From Planctomycetota bacterium (GTDB lineage Bacteria; Planctomycetota; UBA1135), in the NCBI GenBank assembly GCA_021776795.1, contig JAJFFC010000005.1:62001-126000 (forward strand): 64,000 nt of DNA, given 5' to 3'. Numbering within the stretch: position 1 is the first letter of the stretch; every line of letters starts with the position of its first letter. Below the pieces are notes generated by a model, which saw only the letters and a list, made by a program, of their open reading frames with translations, was not told where the DNA came from and ran no database searches. Of this stretch, positions 9,726-19,747 are shown one piece after another. The position numbers were made by a program, and so were the translations under genes.

Positions 9726-11158
9726 GCGGCGCCTCTTTGCCTTGGCTTGCCGCTTTGCGTCAACGACTCGGCACGCGGCATGTTCTAACCTCCCCTGCCG
9801 AGCTTCTGTCCTATGAATCAGACGCGCTCACTTTGTTTCGCTGCAAGCCTGCGGCCGTGGTTCTTCCCGCTAACGCCGAGGAAGTCGCCTTCACCATGGC
9901 CCTGCTGCATGAACATGGCGTGGTATGCACACCGCGCGGCGCAGGCACTGGCCTAAGTGGAGGCGCCTTAGTACCCGAGGGCGGTGTCATTCTTTCCACC
10001 ACCCGCATGCAGGCCATTGTCGAAATCGATGGTGAAGAACGCCGCGCCTATGTCGAGCCCGGCGTGGTCAACGCCAAGTTGTCCTCTGCCGTGGCGCACT
10101 TGGGTTTGCGTTACGCCCCGGACCCCGCCAGCCAAAGCGTGTGCACCCTAGGCGGCAATGTTGCCGAAAACGCTGGCGGCCCGATGTGCTTCTTGCATGG
10201 CACCACCAGCCAACATGTTCTTGCCGCCGATGTGGTCTTGGCCGACGGCACCCGCCAGCGTTGGGGCCATCTTTGCGCCGATGGCCATGGTCCCGACTTA
10301 CGCGGCTTGCTGTGCGGTTCCGAAGGTTCTTTGGCGGTCGTCGTCGGCCTGTGGCTACGTCTGATGCCGGTGCCGGAGCGAGTCACCACCATGCTCGCAG
10401 CTTTTCCTTCGGTGACCGCGGCCTGCGCAGCAGTGTCCGGGATTGTCGCAGCAGGATTACGCCCAGTCGCGCTCGAGGTCATGGATCAGCGCGCGATTGA
10501 AGCGGTAGAAAACTCGGTCTACCGTTCCGGCTTGCCGCGAGAAGCAGGCGCAGTCCTGCTGGTGGAATGCGAAGGTCATGAACAGCAAGTGGTCCAGGAA
10601 TCCGCGGCTGTGGAAGCCATGCTTCGGGCGAAGAATCCACTGCAACTAGAACGAGGAGATGATCCAGCGCGGCGCATCGCCCTCTGGAAGGGTCGCAAGG
10701 GTGCCGGCGGGGCCTTGGGGCGCTTGGCGCCTGATTCTTACGTGATGGACGGCGTGGTTCCCCGCTCTCAACTCGCCGCCATCATGGAATTTGTGGAGGA
10801 GGTGGAAGAAGAAGTGGGTTTACCGGTCGCAAATTTATTTCACGCCGGCGACGGCAATATTCATCCGCACTTTGCTTATGACGGCCGCGATCCAGAACAG
10901 GCAGCTAAAGTTGAGCGTGCCGGTGCGCAAATCTTGGAGAAGTGTTTGGAGCTCGGCGGATCACTCAGCGGAGAGCATGGCATCGGCCTAGAAAAGCAAC
11001 ACTTGTTAGACCGCCAGTTCAGTGCAGACACCTTGCGTGTCATGCACCAAGTGGGCCAATGGCTCGATCCGCATGATTGCCTGAATCCGCGCAAAGGTTT
11101 GCCATTAGGACGCGGCTGCGCAGAAGCCTTCCACCGTCATGGCGGAGGTGCGGTGTGA
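9722..11158 (+). CDS. glcD: FAD-linked glycolate/lactate oxidase subunit GlcD-like
   Basis: PRGAGTGLSGGALVPEGGVILSTTRM; NLFHAGDGNIHPHFAYD; SGEHGIGLEK; start overlaps previous stop (ATGA). Confidence 0.9.
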   Translation: MSGASLPWLAALRQRLGTRHVLTSPAELLSYESDALTLFRCKPAAVVLPANAEEVAFTMALLHEHGVVCTPRGAGTGLSGGALVPEGGVILSTTRMQAIVEIDGEERRAYVEPGVVNAKLSSAVAHLGLRYAPDPASQSVCTLGGNVAENAGGPMCFLHGTTSQHVLAADVVLADGTRQRWGHLCADGHGPDLRGLLCGSEGSLAVVVGLWLRLMPVPERVTTMLAAFPSVTAACAAVSGIVAAGLRPVALEVMDQRAIEAVENSVYRSGLPREAGAVLLVECEGHEQQVVQESAAVEAMLRAKNPLQLERGDDPARRIALWKGRKGAGGALGRLAPDSYVMDGVVPRSQLAAIMEFVEEVEEEVGLPVANLFHAGDGNIHPHFAYDGRDPEQAAKVERAGAQILEKCLELGGSLSGEHGIGLEKQHLLDRQFSADTLRVMHQVGQWLDPHDCLNPRKGLPLGRGCAEAFHRHGGGAV

Positions 11159-12129
11159 ACGCAGTCCTGTCCACTCACGACATTCAGAAGGAAAGCGAGT
11201 TGCCCGCGCTGCTTCGGGAAACTTCGCAGGATCAACAACGCCTTTGGCCCTGTGGCAGGCAGAGTCGAATCCATCGTGTGTTTCATCATGAGCCGCAAGC
11301 CGAACACATCGTTTCTACGGCAGGCCTGCAAAACATTCATTGGTTAGACCGTGAAGATCAAACATGCGAAGTCGACGTCGGCCTGAGTCCACTTGCCTTG
11401 CAGCAGGAACTTGCTCCACTTGGCTTAGAACTCGGGGTGGACTCTCCCAGTCATGAAGCAGGGACCCTAGGAGGCTTATTTCTAAGCCGCGAGGTGAATT
11501 TCCTCCATCAGGCTTATGGCCATGCACGGGAACAAGTGCTCGGCATGCGCGCTTACCTCGCCGACGGCACTCAAGTGCAAACGGGATCTCGAGTGGTCAA
11601 ATCGGTTGCTGGCTATGACCTTACGCGTCTGTTACTTGGCAGCGAAGGGCGTCTCGCTGTGGTCACCCGTTTGACCCTGCGCCTCCATCCGCGGCCGAAA
11701 TCACTCGACTGGCGACGCATGCCAACAGCTTCGTGGCCAGATTTGCGCCAAAGCTTGCCGACCCCGCGTTATGCCTTCCAGCTTGCCCACCAGCAAGGGT
11801 TGTTTGTGGCCTGGCCGAGTCCTCTTCCGCAGGCCGCCGCGCGCTGGCCACAGCTCGATTCCGCTCAGGGCGAAGCTGCCCGCTTAGAGCTCCTGCATGC
11901 CTTTGCCGAATGCCCGCAGCGCGTGGCCTATTCGCGGCGCCCTAGGATTTTGAATACGGGTACCTTCGATTGGAACAGCCTGCAGCAACCTTGGACCGAG
12001 AGTGAGCGACTGCCTTCCCACGACTCGGAGGCGCAAATGATTCCACCCCGACAAGTGCCACCGAGTTGGGCCGCGCTTCGTCGTGCCTTGGCGCCTCAAG
12101 CTCCCCACTTTGGTCCGCAAGATGACTGA
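11155..12129 (+). CDS. glcE: GlcE-like FAD-binding subunit (GTG start)
   Basis: VKSVAGYDLTRLLLGSEGRLAVVTRLTLRL; located between glcD and glcF; GTGTGA overlap with glcD. Confidence 0.8.
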   Translation: MNAVLSTHDIQKESELPALLRETSQDQQRLWPCGRQSRIHRVFHHEPQAEHIVSTAGLQNIHWLDREDQTCEVDVGLSPLALQQELAPLGLELGVDSPSHEAGTLGGLFLSREVNFLHQAYGHAREQVLGMRAYLADGTQVQTGSRVVKSVAGYDLTRLLLGSEGRLAVVTRLTLRLHPRPKSLDWRRMPTASWPDLRQSLPTPRYAFQLAHQQGLFVAWPSPLPQAAARWPQLDSAQGEAARLELLHAFAECPQRVAYSRRPRILNTGTFDWNSLQQPWTESERLPSHDSEAQMIPPRQVPPSWAALRRALAPQAPHFGPQDD

Positions 12130-13366
12130 GTTTCTGCGTCCCGAAGGTCGCACCGACCAAAGCGCCGGCATTCTTGGCGAGGCGCGGGGCCTGTTGCCCG
12201 AAGTCCTGGATTGCATGCATTGCGGATTGTGTCTGGAGCAATGCGCGACTTACCGAGAAAGTGGCGCGGAAGATCGCTCCCCGCGTGGGCGCCTCTTTGT
12301 CATGCGCGCCGTCGACGAAGGAAGACTCACTGCTCAACAAGCAGAGCCCTCCCTGTCGAGTTGTTTGCAATGCCGCGCGTGTGAACCCGTGTGCCCCTCC
12401 AAGGTGAACTATCACGGCATTTTGGAGCAGTACTTCGCCAAGCTGCCACCTCAGCTGGCGCCCCAAACCAGTCCCATAGTTTGGTGGTTAAGCACCACCA
12501 CCCGCGTGCATCAACTTGGCCGCGTCGGTCGATGGTTACGCCAATCCGGTCTTGCCAAAGTCCTTGGCGCTTTCCCTCCTCGCGCCATGCAACAGGGCTT
12601 GGCGGCGTTGCCGCAGTCCGCGACAGTCAGTCGGTGGTCCAGCCAAAGCCATGTCCCAGCCATGGGCCACGAGCGCGCCCGCGTCAGCCTTATGCTCGGC
12701 TGTCTCGAACGCGAGTGGTTTGGCCCGGTCCTGGATGACCTCGTCGATGTTTTGAAATGGCAAGGGGTCACCGTGCGCATGCCCAAGCAACCCGCCTGTT
12801 GTGGAGCTTTCGCCGGTCACGCCGGCGATGCCATGACCGGGCGTCAACAGGCGCAAGACATGCTGCAAGCTTTACAACAAGATGATCATCTCGATGCCAT
12901 CCTGGTCAGCTCTGCCGGCTGCCACGCCTGGCTGCACGAGTTCGATCCCGCCGCGCGAGTGATGGAGCCGATGGCCTTTTTGGCAACTCTCGGTTTACGC
13001 GGTGCGCTGCAAGCCGTCCCGCAAATCGCCGCTCTACAAGAGGCTTGCCATCAGCGCAACGTCGGCGATGGCTTCGAGGCCACGCGCACACTCCTGCAGG
13101 CGGTTCCCGAGCTCACCCTCGTTGCAGATCCCGAAGCGGAGCTTTGTTGTGGCGCTGGCGGTGCGACTTTCTTGCGCGAACCAGAGCAGGCGCAAGACCT
13201 CGGACGCCGCAAGCACCAAGCCTTGTGTCAGGACAATCCCGACGTCCTGCTGAGTAGCAATCCAGGCTGTCGCATGCAGCTGCAGGCGAGTCAAGGTTCT
13301 TCGCCGAAGCCCTTAGCGATTCTGCACCCAATCCAGATGCTCTGGCGCGCGCTTAAGCCTCGGTAA
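12122..13366 (+). CDS. glcF: GlcF-like iron-sulfur subunit with CCG domains
   Basis: Two 4Fe-4S motifs (CMHCGLCLEQC, CLQCRACEPVCP) and CCG repeats (ACCGAFAGHAGD, CCGAGGA). Confidence 0.9.
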   Translation: MTEFLRPEGRTDQSAGILGEARGLLPEVLDCMHCGLCLEQCATYRESGAEDRSPRGRLFVMRAVDEGRLTAQQAEPSLSSCLQCRACEPVCPSKVNYHGILEQYFAKLPPQLAPQTSPIVWWLSTTTRVHQLGRVGRWLRQSGLAKVLGAFPPRAMQQGLAALPQSATVSRWSSQSHVPAMGHERARVSLMLGCLEREWFGPVLDDLVDVLKWQGVTVRMPKQPACCGAFAGHAGDAMTGRQQAQDMLQALQQDDHLDAILVSSAGCHAWLHEFDPAARVMEPMAFLATLGLRGALQAVPQIAALQEACHQRNVGDGFEATRTLLQAVPELTLVADPEAELCCGAGGATFLREPEQAQDLGRRKHQALCQDNPDVLLSSNPGCRMQLQASQGSSPKPLAILHPIQMLWRALKPR

Positions 13367-13742
13367 TCGGCACTGCGTTGGACAACATCCAGAGCGCGGT
13401 GGCCACGGCCATGACCGTCAGCCCGACAAAGGACCAGACCCAAAACCGATGCTTGGGACGCACCGTAGGTCGCGTACGCAGAGCCAAGCCGCTCCAAATC
13501 ACCCCGGGCAAACTGCCCAATGCGGTGAAGGCAAAACCCAAGTGAATCTGCAGGCGCAGGGCCTCGAAAGTGAAATCGCGGCCAAACAATTCGGCCTGGG
13601 TGATGGCTAGCGCCAGCAACACCACCGTAATCACCACCAATACATAGTGAGCCTGGCGTTTGCCACGATGGCCCGACAGGATGGTCGCAATCAAAAAGAG
13701 GACCGTGAGTGCCAAGTTCAGGACAAGCAGGGGCGCATTCAC
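13353..13742 (-). CDS. Four-TM membrane protein, DUF420-like
   Basis: Several hydrophobic helices with conserved H residues; GTG start; overlaps the glcF 3' end by 14 nt. Confidence 0.5.
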   Translation of the reverse strand: MNAPLLVLNLALTVLFLIATILSGHRGKRQAHYVLVVITVVLLALAITQAELFGRDFTFEALRLQIHLGFAFTALGSLPGVIWSGLALRTRPTVRPKHRFWVWSFVGLTVMAVATALWMLSNAVPITEA

Positions 13743-13749
13743 TGGCGGA

Positions 13750-13759
13750 AGGATAACAT
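13750..13759. promoter_or_regulatory. Symmetric bidirectional -10 candidate AGGATAACAT
   Basis: TAACAT 6 nt before the + ATG (13766); TATCCT 7 nt before the - GTG (13742). Confidence 0.6.
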
Positions 13760-13765
13760 CTGCCC

Positions 13766-16700
13766 ATGTTCCTGAAGTCTGTGCAACCCTTTCTCTTGAG
13801 CTGCCTTGGCGTGGCGGCTCTTACGGCTCTCAGCCCCAACTTGGCTCATGCGGCACAGGAGCCGCAGCCGGAAACGCTGGATGCCCCGTTCTTGATTCCT
13901 TCGGTGCAAGTTTGGCAGGGACCTGGACAGGATTTCGTGCGCCGCGGAGTCTTGGTCTTGGACGACCGCGAAGTTGTCTTCTTGGATGGTCCGACTTCTC
14001 CAGGCACCTTTCCCGAAGCACAAGTTTGGGAAGCCCATGAAGACGACATTTTGTACCCTGGTTTTCTTCATGGCGACTTTCGCTCGGGCATGGGCAGCCT
14101 TCCGGACAATCCATACCAAGGCACTGCAAGTGACCCGCGTGAGGGCCCGATTCCGGCGATGGAATACGGCAATCATGTCTCCTTTGCCGGCCACCTCTAC
14201 ATGAGCGACTTTGCCGACTGGAACGACGACCCGGGCAAGGCTTGGCGCGAGTCAGGATTCAGCTCGGCAATCTTGGCGCCGAATCGCGGCTTGCTTCAGG
14301 GACATGGTTCGCAAGTCGCCTTTAATGGTTTGCCTTTGGCGGAATCCCTATTACACCGCGATGGGCCGCAGCTGCTATCCCTGCGTGGCAGTGGTGGCTA
14401 CCCACAAACTGCGATGGCCGCTTTGGCGGTGCATCGGCAGCTTTTGTTGGATCAAGGGCGATCTAATCTTTCGCCAGACTTAGCACTTGGCAAGCGCCGC
14501 ATCTTCCGCGCCAACTCCCCGCGCGCGATAGAAAATGTCTTGGATTTGCATCGGGATTTTGAAACCGATTCCGAAGTCACTTGGGTCATCCTTGGCGGCC
14601 ATGGTGCGCGTGCACATCAGGAGCGACTGCAACAGCAGGGCATCGGCGTACTGTATGAAGTCAGCATGGAAGATGGCCTCGACAGTGAGGAAGATTTAGA
14701 CCTCAACGACGCCGAAGAACGCAACTGGTGGCAAGATCCCTTACGCATGCGAGAGGAAAAGCGCCGCATGGAGGCCGAGAAGGCCACAGAATTCGCAGAC
14801 TTGCGCGCGGCTGGTCTAGCTTGCGCCATAGTTCCACGCGGCAAGAGTTCCGAACTCTTTGAGCAGCTCGAGCGCATGGTCGAATTGGGATTGGACACCG
14901 AGCAGGCATTGCTCGCTCTCAGTCAAGATGCCGCGCAACTCTATGGCATCGATCACGGCACCGGCGGCTATTTCTTGTCGCGCGGCCCCTTCAGCTTTAG
15001 CGATGCCCAAATCACGGCAACCCTAAGTCTTGGTCGCCTCTTCACCTATCCCTCTAGCGAAGAGGAGGAAGATGGCGATGATCAGAACGGTGAAGCCGAA
15101 GGCGACGCCAATGCCCTAGATGGACATTGGTCTATGCTGGTCGAAACCCCCATGGGCGACGAGGAGTTCGGCATTTTTATTCAGCAGGCCGACATGTTGG
15201 TGGAAATCTATGAACTAGGCAAACCAGATGATGCCGATGCTGCAGAAGGTGTTGGCATCAAAAATGGCAACCAAGTGAAGTTTGATTTTCAGGTTCCCGA
15301 ACCGGAAATGGACGTCACCGTTTTCCTCAAGCTGAAAGATGGCAATCTCGACGGCAAGATGAAAACGCCCTTTGGCGACGTGCCGATCTTCGGTGAGCGC
15401 CCTGACGGCCAGGGCTTTGATTCCATTTCCACCACAGCGAAGAAACAGGAAGACGATGCTGAGGATGCCGAGCAAGACGAAAAAGAAAGCGATGGCCTCG
15501 CCCAAGGTCACCCACAATGGCCGGTGGAAGTAGAAGCGGACCGCTTGCCAAATAGTGACTGGGCACTTGCTCGCGAAGGCACGGTGCTATTTCGCAATGC
15601 CACGTTGTACACCATGACTGGCGAAGAGCCAGAGGTCGGTGATTTGCTGATGGAAAGTGGCGTGATTACCGGCGTCGGTGGCACCCAAACCGCCCCGGCC
15701 AATGGCGCAGTCGTTGACGCCGAAGGCTGGCACCTGATGCCAGGCATCATTGATGCCCACTCTCACTTGGCACTCGATGCCATCAACGAAGGCTCGATGA
15801 CGATTACCGCAGCTTGCCGCGTGGGCGACATGATTCGCCCTCACGATGTCGGCATTTTCCGCGCCGCGGCTGGCGGCACCGCCACCGTGCTTTCGCTTCA
15901 TGGTTCGGCAAACCCGATTGGCGGCCAAGCGGCAACCTGGACCCTCGATTACCAGCAACGTGCCTTTGCCGACTTGCTCATCCCCGAGGCGCCACGCAAT
16001 ATCAAGTTCGCCCTCGGCGAAAATGTGAAGCAATCTAATTGGGATGCCGCCAATGGCAAGCGTTTTCCGAACTCCCGCCTAGGCGTCGATGCCGTGTATC
16101 GTCGCGCCTTCACCGCCGCCCAGGACTATGCCGAAGCGCGTCGTCTTGCCGCGGATGGGCAACGCCCGAACTTTCGCCGCGATGTGCGCCTGGAAGTTTT
16201 AGCCGACATCCTCGACAACGTCGTGCATGTGCAATGCCATAGTTACCGCGCTGACGAACTGTTGATGTTCTTGGAAGTGTGTCGCGAGTTCGGCATCGAA
16301 GGTCCGACCTTCCAGCATGTATTAGAAGGCTATAAAGTGGCTCCAGAAATGGCTGCCGCCGGGGCCATGGCCTCGACCTTCTCCGATTGGTGGGCTTATA
16401 AGTTTGAAGTCCGCGACGCCATCCCCTGGAACGTGGAAATCCTGCACAAGGCAGGCGTCGTGGTCTCGATCAACTCAGACTCCGATGAAATGATTCGTCG
16501 CCTCAACACTGAAGCGGCCAAAGCCCAGCGCTATGGTGGCTTGAATTGGCAAGAAGCGATGGCCACCTGCACCATCAACTCCGCCAAGCAGCTGCGCTTG
16601 GAGGACCGCTTGGGCACTCTGGAGGTGGGCAAAGACGGCACCATCAGCATTTTCGATGGACCCCCGCTCTCGACTTACTCACGTTGTCGCATGACCCTGG

Positions 16701-18076
16701 CGCGCGGCATTGCACTTTATGAGTTTGACCCCGCCAGCGAGCAGCGGTGGCTGGATTACCTCGACGCCGCGAAATCCTTTGCGCAAGCCCAACCCAAAGA
16801 GACAAACCAGCGCGTTGCCGCGAACTCCGAAGACTGGAGCTCCTGGACCAAGGCCGGCCAAGGTCACGCCTACTGGATCTCCGGCGCCACCGTCCACACC
16901 CCTGGTGAAGAGCCCTTCGTCGGCACGCTTCATGTCCAGGATGGGCGCATCGAGCAGCTCTACCGCGGGCGCACCGAGATGCCTAAGAACATGAGCAGCA
17001 CCGTGGCGATTGATGCCCGGCGCATGAATCTCTACCCCGGGTTTATCGATGCCCTCGACCGTACCGGCTTGTTCGAAATTGGCGCCGTGCGTTCCTCGCG
17101 CGACGACCGCGAGACCGGGCAGGATCAACCAGACTTGTCTGCCGCTGTCGCGATTCATGCGGATTCCGCACATCATCACGTCACTCGACTCAATGGCGTG
17201 GCTTATGTGCTCGCCCGGCCAGACTTCGGGCGCATTCGCGGACGCGGTGCCCTGATTCAGTTGGAAGGCACCACCACGCACGACATGATTGCAGTCCCAG
17301 ACCTCGGCATGTTCATTCGCTTTCCCATGGTCGGTCGAAACTTCGATGTGGAGGACGGCCCGGAAGAACCGGAAGACCTTAGCGAACTCAATGATTGGTT
17401 CGACCGCGCCGAAGCCTATCAAACGCAATTGGATCGCTACGCCGCTGCTGGTCGCGCCCCGCTTCATCGCGATCCTCGACTGGAGGCCTTGTTGCCTTGC
17501 CTCAGCGGCGAGCAAAAGGTCTTCCTCGAAGCTGAAGATGCTCCAACCTTGATGGCTGCAAGAACTTGGGCCAAGGAGCGCGGGCTGCGAGCTGTCTTTG
17601 TCGGCGGCCGCGATGCCTGGAAAGTTGCCGGCTACTTCGGAGGTGATGAAGCAGAACTGATTATGGGTAGCGTTCATCGCTTGCCACGAAGTCGCTTCGA
17701 CCCACATGACAGCCCCTTCCGCGTGGCTGGTCTGCTTGATCAGGTAGGTTGCCGCGTCGCCCTATCCACCAATGATCCGGAGACCACGAGAAACCTCCCT
17801 TACCAAGCTGCCACGGCCGCAGCTTGGGGTTGGAGCCAAGATCGCGCATTAGCCGCCATCACGATTGAGGCCGCACGCATTCTGGAGGTCGATCGCTATA
17901 TCGGTAGCATTGAGGAAGGCAAGGTCGCAACCTTCTTCCTGACCCCTGGTGACCCCATGGATTTGAAAACCGGCATCGAGCGGATGTGGATTGGCGGCAA
18001 AGAGGTCCCCCTGACCTCCCATCAAACCCGCCTTCACGAGCGATATCTGGACCGCCTGGAGCCTTCAGCACGTTAG
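13766..18076 (+). CDS. Very large secreted multi-unit amidohydrolase (1436 aa): degenerate unit, lipocalin-like insert, canonical unit, degenerate unit
   Basis: Signal peptide; canonical LMPGIIDAHSHLALDAINEG in the middle; cognate LYPGFLHGDFRSGMG (N) and LYPGFIDALDRTGLFE (C) lack HxH. Confidence 0.85.
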   Translation: MFLKSVQPFLLSCLGVAALTALSPNLAHAAQEPQPETLDAPFLIPSVQVWQGPGQDFVRRGVLVLDDREVVFLDGPTSPGTFPEAQVWEAHEDDILYPGFLHGDFRSGMGSLPDNPYQGTASDPREGPIPAMEYGNHVSFAGHLYMSDFADWNDDPGKAWRESGFSSAILAPNRGLLQGHGSQVAFNGLPLAESLLHRDGPQLLSLRGSGGYPQTAMAALAVHRQLLLDQGRSNLSPDLALGKRRIFRANSPRAIENVLDLHRDFETDSEVTWVILGGHGARAHQERLQQQGIGVLYEVSMEDGLDSEEDLDLNDAEERNWWQDPLRMREEKRRMEAEKATEFADLRAAGLACAIVPRGKSSELFEQLERMVELGLDTEQALLALSQDAAQLYGIDHGTGGYFLSRGPFSFSDAQITATLSLGRLFTYPSSEEEEDGDDQNGEAEGDANALDGHWSMLVETPMGDEEFGIFIQQADMLVEIYELGKPDDADAAEGVGIKNGNQVKFDFQVPEPEMDVTVFLKLKDGNLDGKMKTPFGDVPIFGERPDGQGFDSISTTAKKQEDDAEDAEQDEKESDGLAQGHPQWPVEVEADRLPNSDWALAREGTVLFRNATLYTMTGEEPEVGDLLMESGVITGVGGTQTAPANGAVVDAEGWHLMPGIIDAHSHLALDAINEGSMTITAACRVGDMIRPHDVGIFRAAAGGTATVLSLHGSANPIGGQAATWTLDYQQRAFADLLIPEAPRNIKFALGENVKQSNWDAANGKRFPNSRLGVDAVYRRAFTAAQDYAEARRLAADGQRPNFRRDVRLEVLADILDNVVHVQCHSYRADELLMFLEVCREFGIEGPTFQHVLEGYKVAPEMAAAGAMASTFSDWWAYKFEVRDAIPWNVEILHKAGVVVSINSDSDEMIRRLNTEAAKAQRYGGLNWQEAMATCTINSAKQLRLEDRLGTLEVGKDGTISIFDGPPLSTYSRCRMTLARGIALYEFDPASEQRWLDYLDAAKSFAQAQPKETNQRVAANSEDWSSWTKAGQGHAYWISGATVHTPGEEPFVGTLHVQDGRIEQLYRGRTEMPKNMSSTVAIDARRMNLYPGFIDALDRTGLFEIGAVRSSRDDRETGQDQPDLSAAVAIHADSAHHHVTRLNGVAYVLARPDFGRIRGRGALIQLEGTTTHDMIAVPDLGMFIRFPMVGRNFDVEDGPEEPEDLSELNDWFDRAEAYQTQLDRYAAAGRAPLHRDPRLEALLPCLSGEQKVFLEAEDAPTLMAARTWAKERGLRAVFVGGRDAWKVAGYFGGDEAELIMGSVHRLPRSRFDPHDSPFRVAGLLDQVGCRVALSTNDPETTRNLPYQAATAAAWGWSQDRALAAITIEAARILEVDRYIGSIEEGKVATFFLTPGDPMDLKTGIERMWIGGKEVPLTSHQTRLHERYLDRLEPSAR

Positions 18077-18106
18077 AATCAAGGGGCTTTGACCCCTACC
18101 GACACC

Positions 18107-19417
18107 ATGATTCGCATTCCCTCTGACTGTGGCGATGAAGCTGCCCGACGTGGCTTCTCGCATATGGCGAGCTCCATGGTGGGGTCCTCCATCCTCAAAG
18201 TGGCAAATGAGATTCGTGCGCTGAAGGACCAGGGTGTGGCGGTGGCCGACATGACTGTCGGCGATTTCTCTCCTGCAGAGTTTCCAATTGCCGAGACCTA
18301 CGCCCAGTACCTGGTTGAAGCGATTCAGGAAGGGGACACCAACTATCCACCGAGCGCGGGTGAGCATGAGCTCCGCACCGCCGTCAAGGAGCACATTCTG
18401 CGCACCCTCGGCCTGGATTACCCCATCGATGGCATCTGCATTGTTTCTGGCGGTCGTCCCTCCCTGTACAGCACCTACCGGCTCTTAGTGGATCCAGGAG
18501 AACTTGTGTTGTTCCCGGTGCCCTCCTGGAACAACCACAACTACCGTGACACTTGCCAGGTTCGTGTGCGTGGCATTCTTGCCCGCCCCGAGGACGCCTT
18601 CCAGCCCACCGTGGATCTGCTCGCGCCCCATGCCCGCGATGCCCGTTTGATTGTGCTGAACACCCCGCAGAACCCCTCTGGCGGGGTCATGCGCAAGGAA
18701 GAGGTTGAGCGCTTTGGCCACTTCCTGGTCGAAGAAAACAATCGACGCCAGGCCAGCGGGGAAAAGCCGTTATATCTGCTCTACGACCAGATCTATTCGC
18801 TGCTCACCTTCCCCGGCTTTCAGCATTATTCGCCAGTCACCCTAGTACCCGAGTGCGCTCCTTACGTCATCCACGCCGATGGCATTTCGAAAGGATTCTG
18901 CGCCACCGGTTTGCGCTGCGGATGGTTTGTGGCCCCTCCGGCCATTACCCGCAAGGTCGTCGCCCTCGGCACCCACGTTGGCGCCTGGGCCCCACGCCCA
19001 GTGCAAGTCGCTACCGCGCGTTGGCTGCGCAACCGCGAAACCATGGATAGCTGGCTTGCTGACATGTTGGTCGACGTGCGCGAACGCCTGGAAATTCTGC
19101 ACCATGGCATTCAAGACATGAAGGCTGCGGGACTTCCTGTTGATACCATTGAGCCGCAAGGCGCGATTTACATCAGCGTGCAGTTCCAGTTGGAAGGCAT
19201 GCGCACCAAAGAAGGCAAAGTCCTCGAGAACAACGAAGATATTCGCAGCTTCTTGTTGCACGAGGCCAACTTTGCTGTGGTTCCCTTCAGCGCCTTTGGC
19301 GTCGAAGAGCACGAAGAAGATGGCTGGTCGCGGGCCAGTGTCGGTGCCGCAAGTCGCCAAGAAATCCAAGATGCGCTTCCCCGCTTGCGCACCGCGATCC
19401 AAAGCCTGCAGGCATGA
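18107..19417 (+). CDS. PLP-dependent aminotransferase class I/II
   Basis: Fold-type I pattern: NYPPSAGEHELRTAV, VLNTPQNPSGGVM, DGISKGFCATGLRCGWFV. Alternative TTG start at 18089. Confidence 0.9.
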   Translation: MIRIPSDCGDEAARRGFSHMASSMVGSSILKVANEIRALKDQGVAVADMTVGDFSPAEFPIAETYAQYLVEAIQEGDTNYPPSAGEHELRTAVKEHILRTLGLDYPIDGICIVSGGRPSLYSTYRLLVDPGELVLFPVPSWNNHNYRDTCQVRVRGILARPEDAFQPTVDLLAPHARDARLIVLNTPQNPSGGVMRKEEVERFGHFLVEENNRRQASGEKPLYLLYDQIYSLLTFPGFQHYSPVTLVPECAPYVIHADGISKGFCATGLRCGWFVAPPAITRKVVALGTHVGAWAPRPVQVATARWLRNRETMDSWLADMLVDVRERLEILHHGIQDMKAAGLPVDTIEPQGAIYISVQFQLEGMRTKEGKVLENNEDIRSFLLHEANFAVVPFSAFGVEEHEEDGWSRASVGAASRQEIQDALPRLRTAIQSLQA

Positions 19418-19746
19418 AACAAGAAGACCCGCGCGACCATACCGGAGAAGCCGATGCCATCGCCGATGGTGAAATCGTGCAGCACATCCCGGTATCCCTT
19501 GCCAGTTTAGGCTTGGGAATTTGCGGCCTTGGCGTAGGCATCATGACCTACGTGCCGCAGCTGTATTTGGTCACCTACGTCTCGCTACCCCTGGCCCTCT
19601 TGGTGTTTCTATTTACCGCCTTTCTCAGCCTAGGCGCTGCAGCTGAGGGCGAGAAAGCCTTTCTAGGGGTGCTGTTCTCTCTAGCCGGCGTGGTGTTGTG
19701 TTGCGTCCAGTTATTGCTGGACCCCTCCCACCCCTGGGTTGCCTAA
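19414..19746 (+). CDS. Small hypothetical membrane protein
   Basis: 110 aa, several hydrophobic segments; ATGA overlap with upstream aminotransferase. Confidence 0.55.
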   Translation: MKQEDPRDHTGEADAIADGEIVQHIPVSLASLGLGICGLGVGIMTYVPQLYLVTYVSLPLALLVFLFTAFLSLGAAAEGEKAFLGVLFSLAGVVLCCVQLLLDPSHPWVA

Positions 19747-19747
19747 G

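Noticed and set aside
16679-17707. 342-aa minus-strand ORF inside the amidohydrolase gene
   Set aside because: Antisense shadow ORF in a GC-rich gene; no recognisable domain and the plus strand encodes a clear protein.
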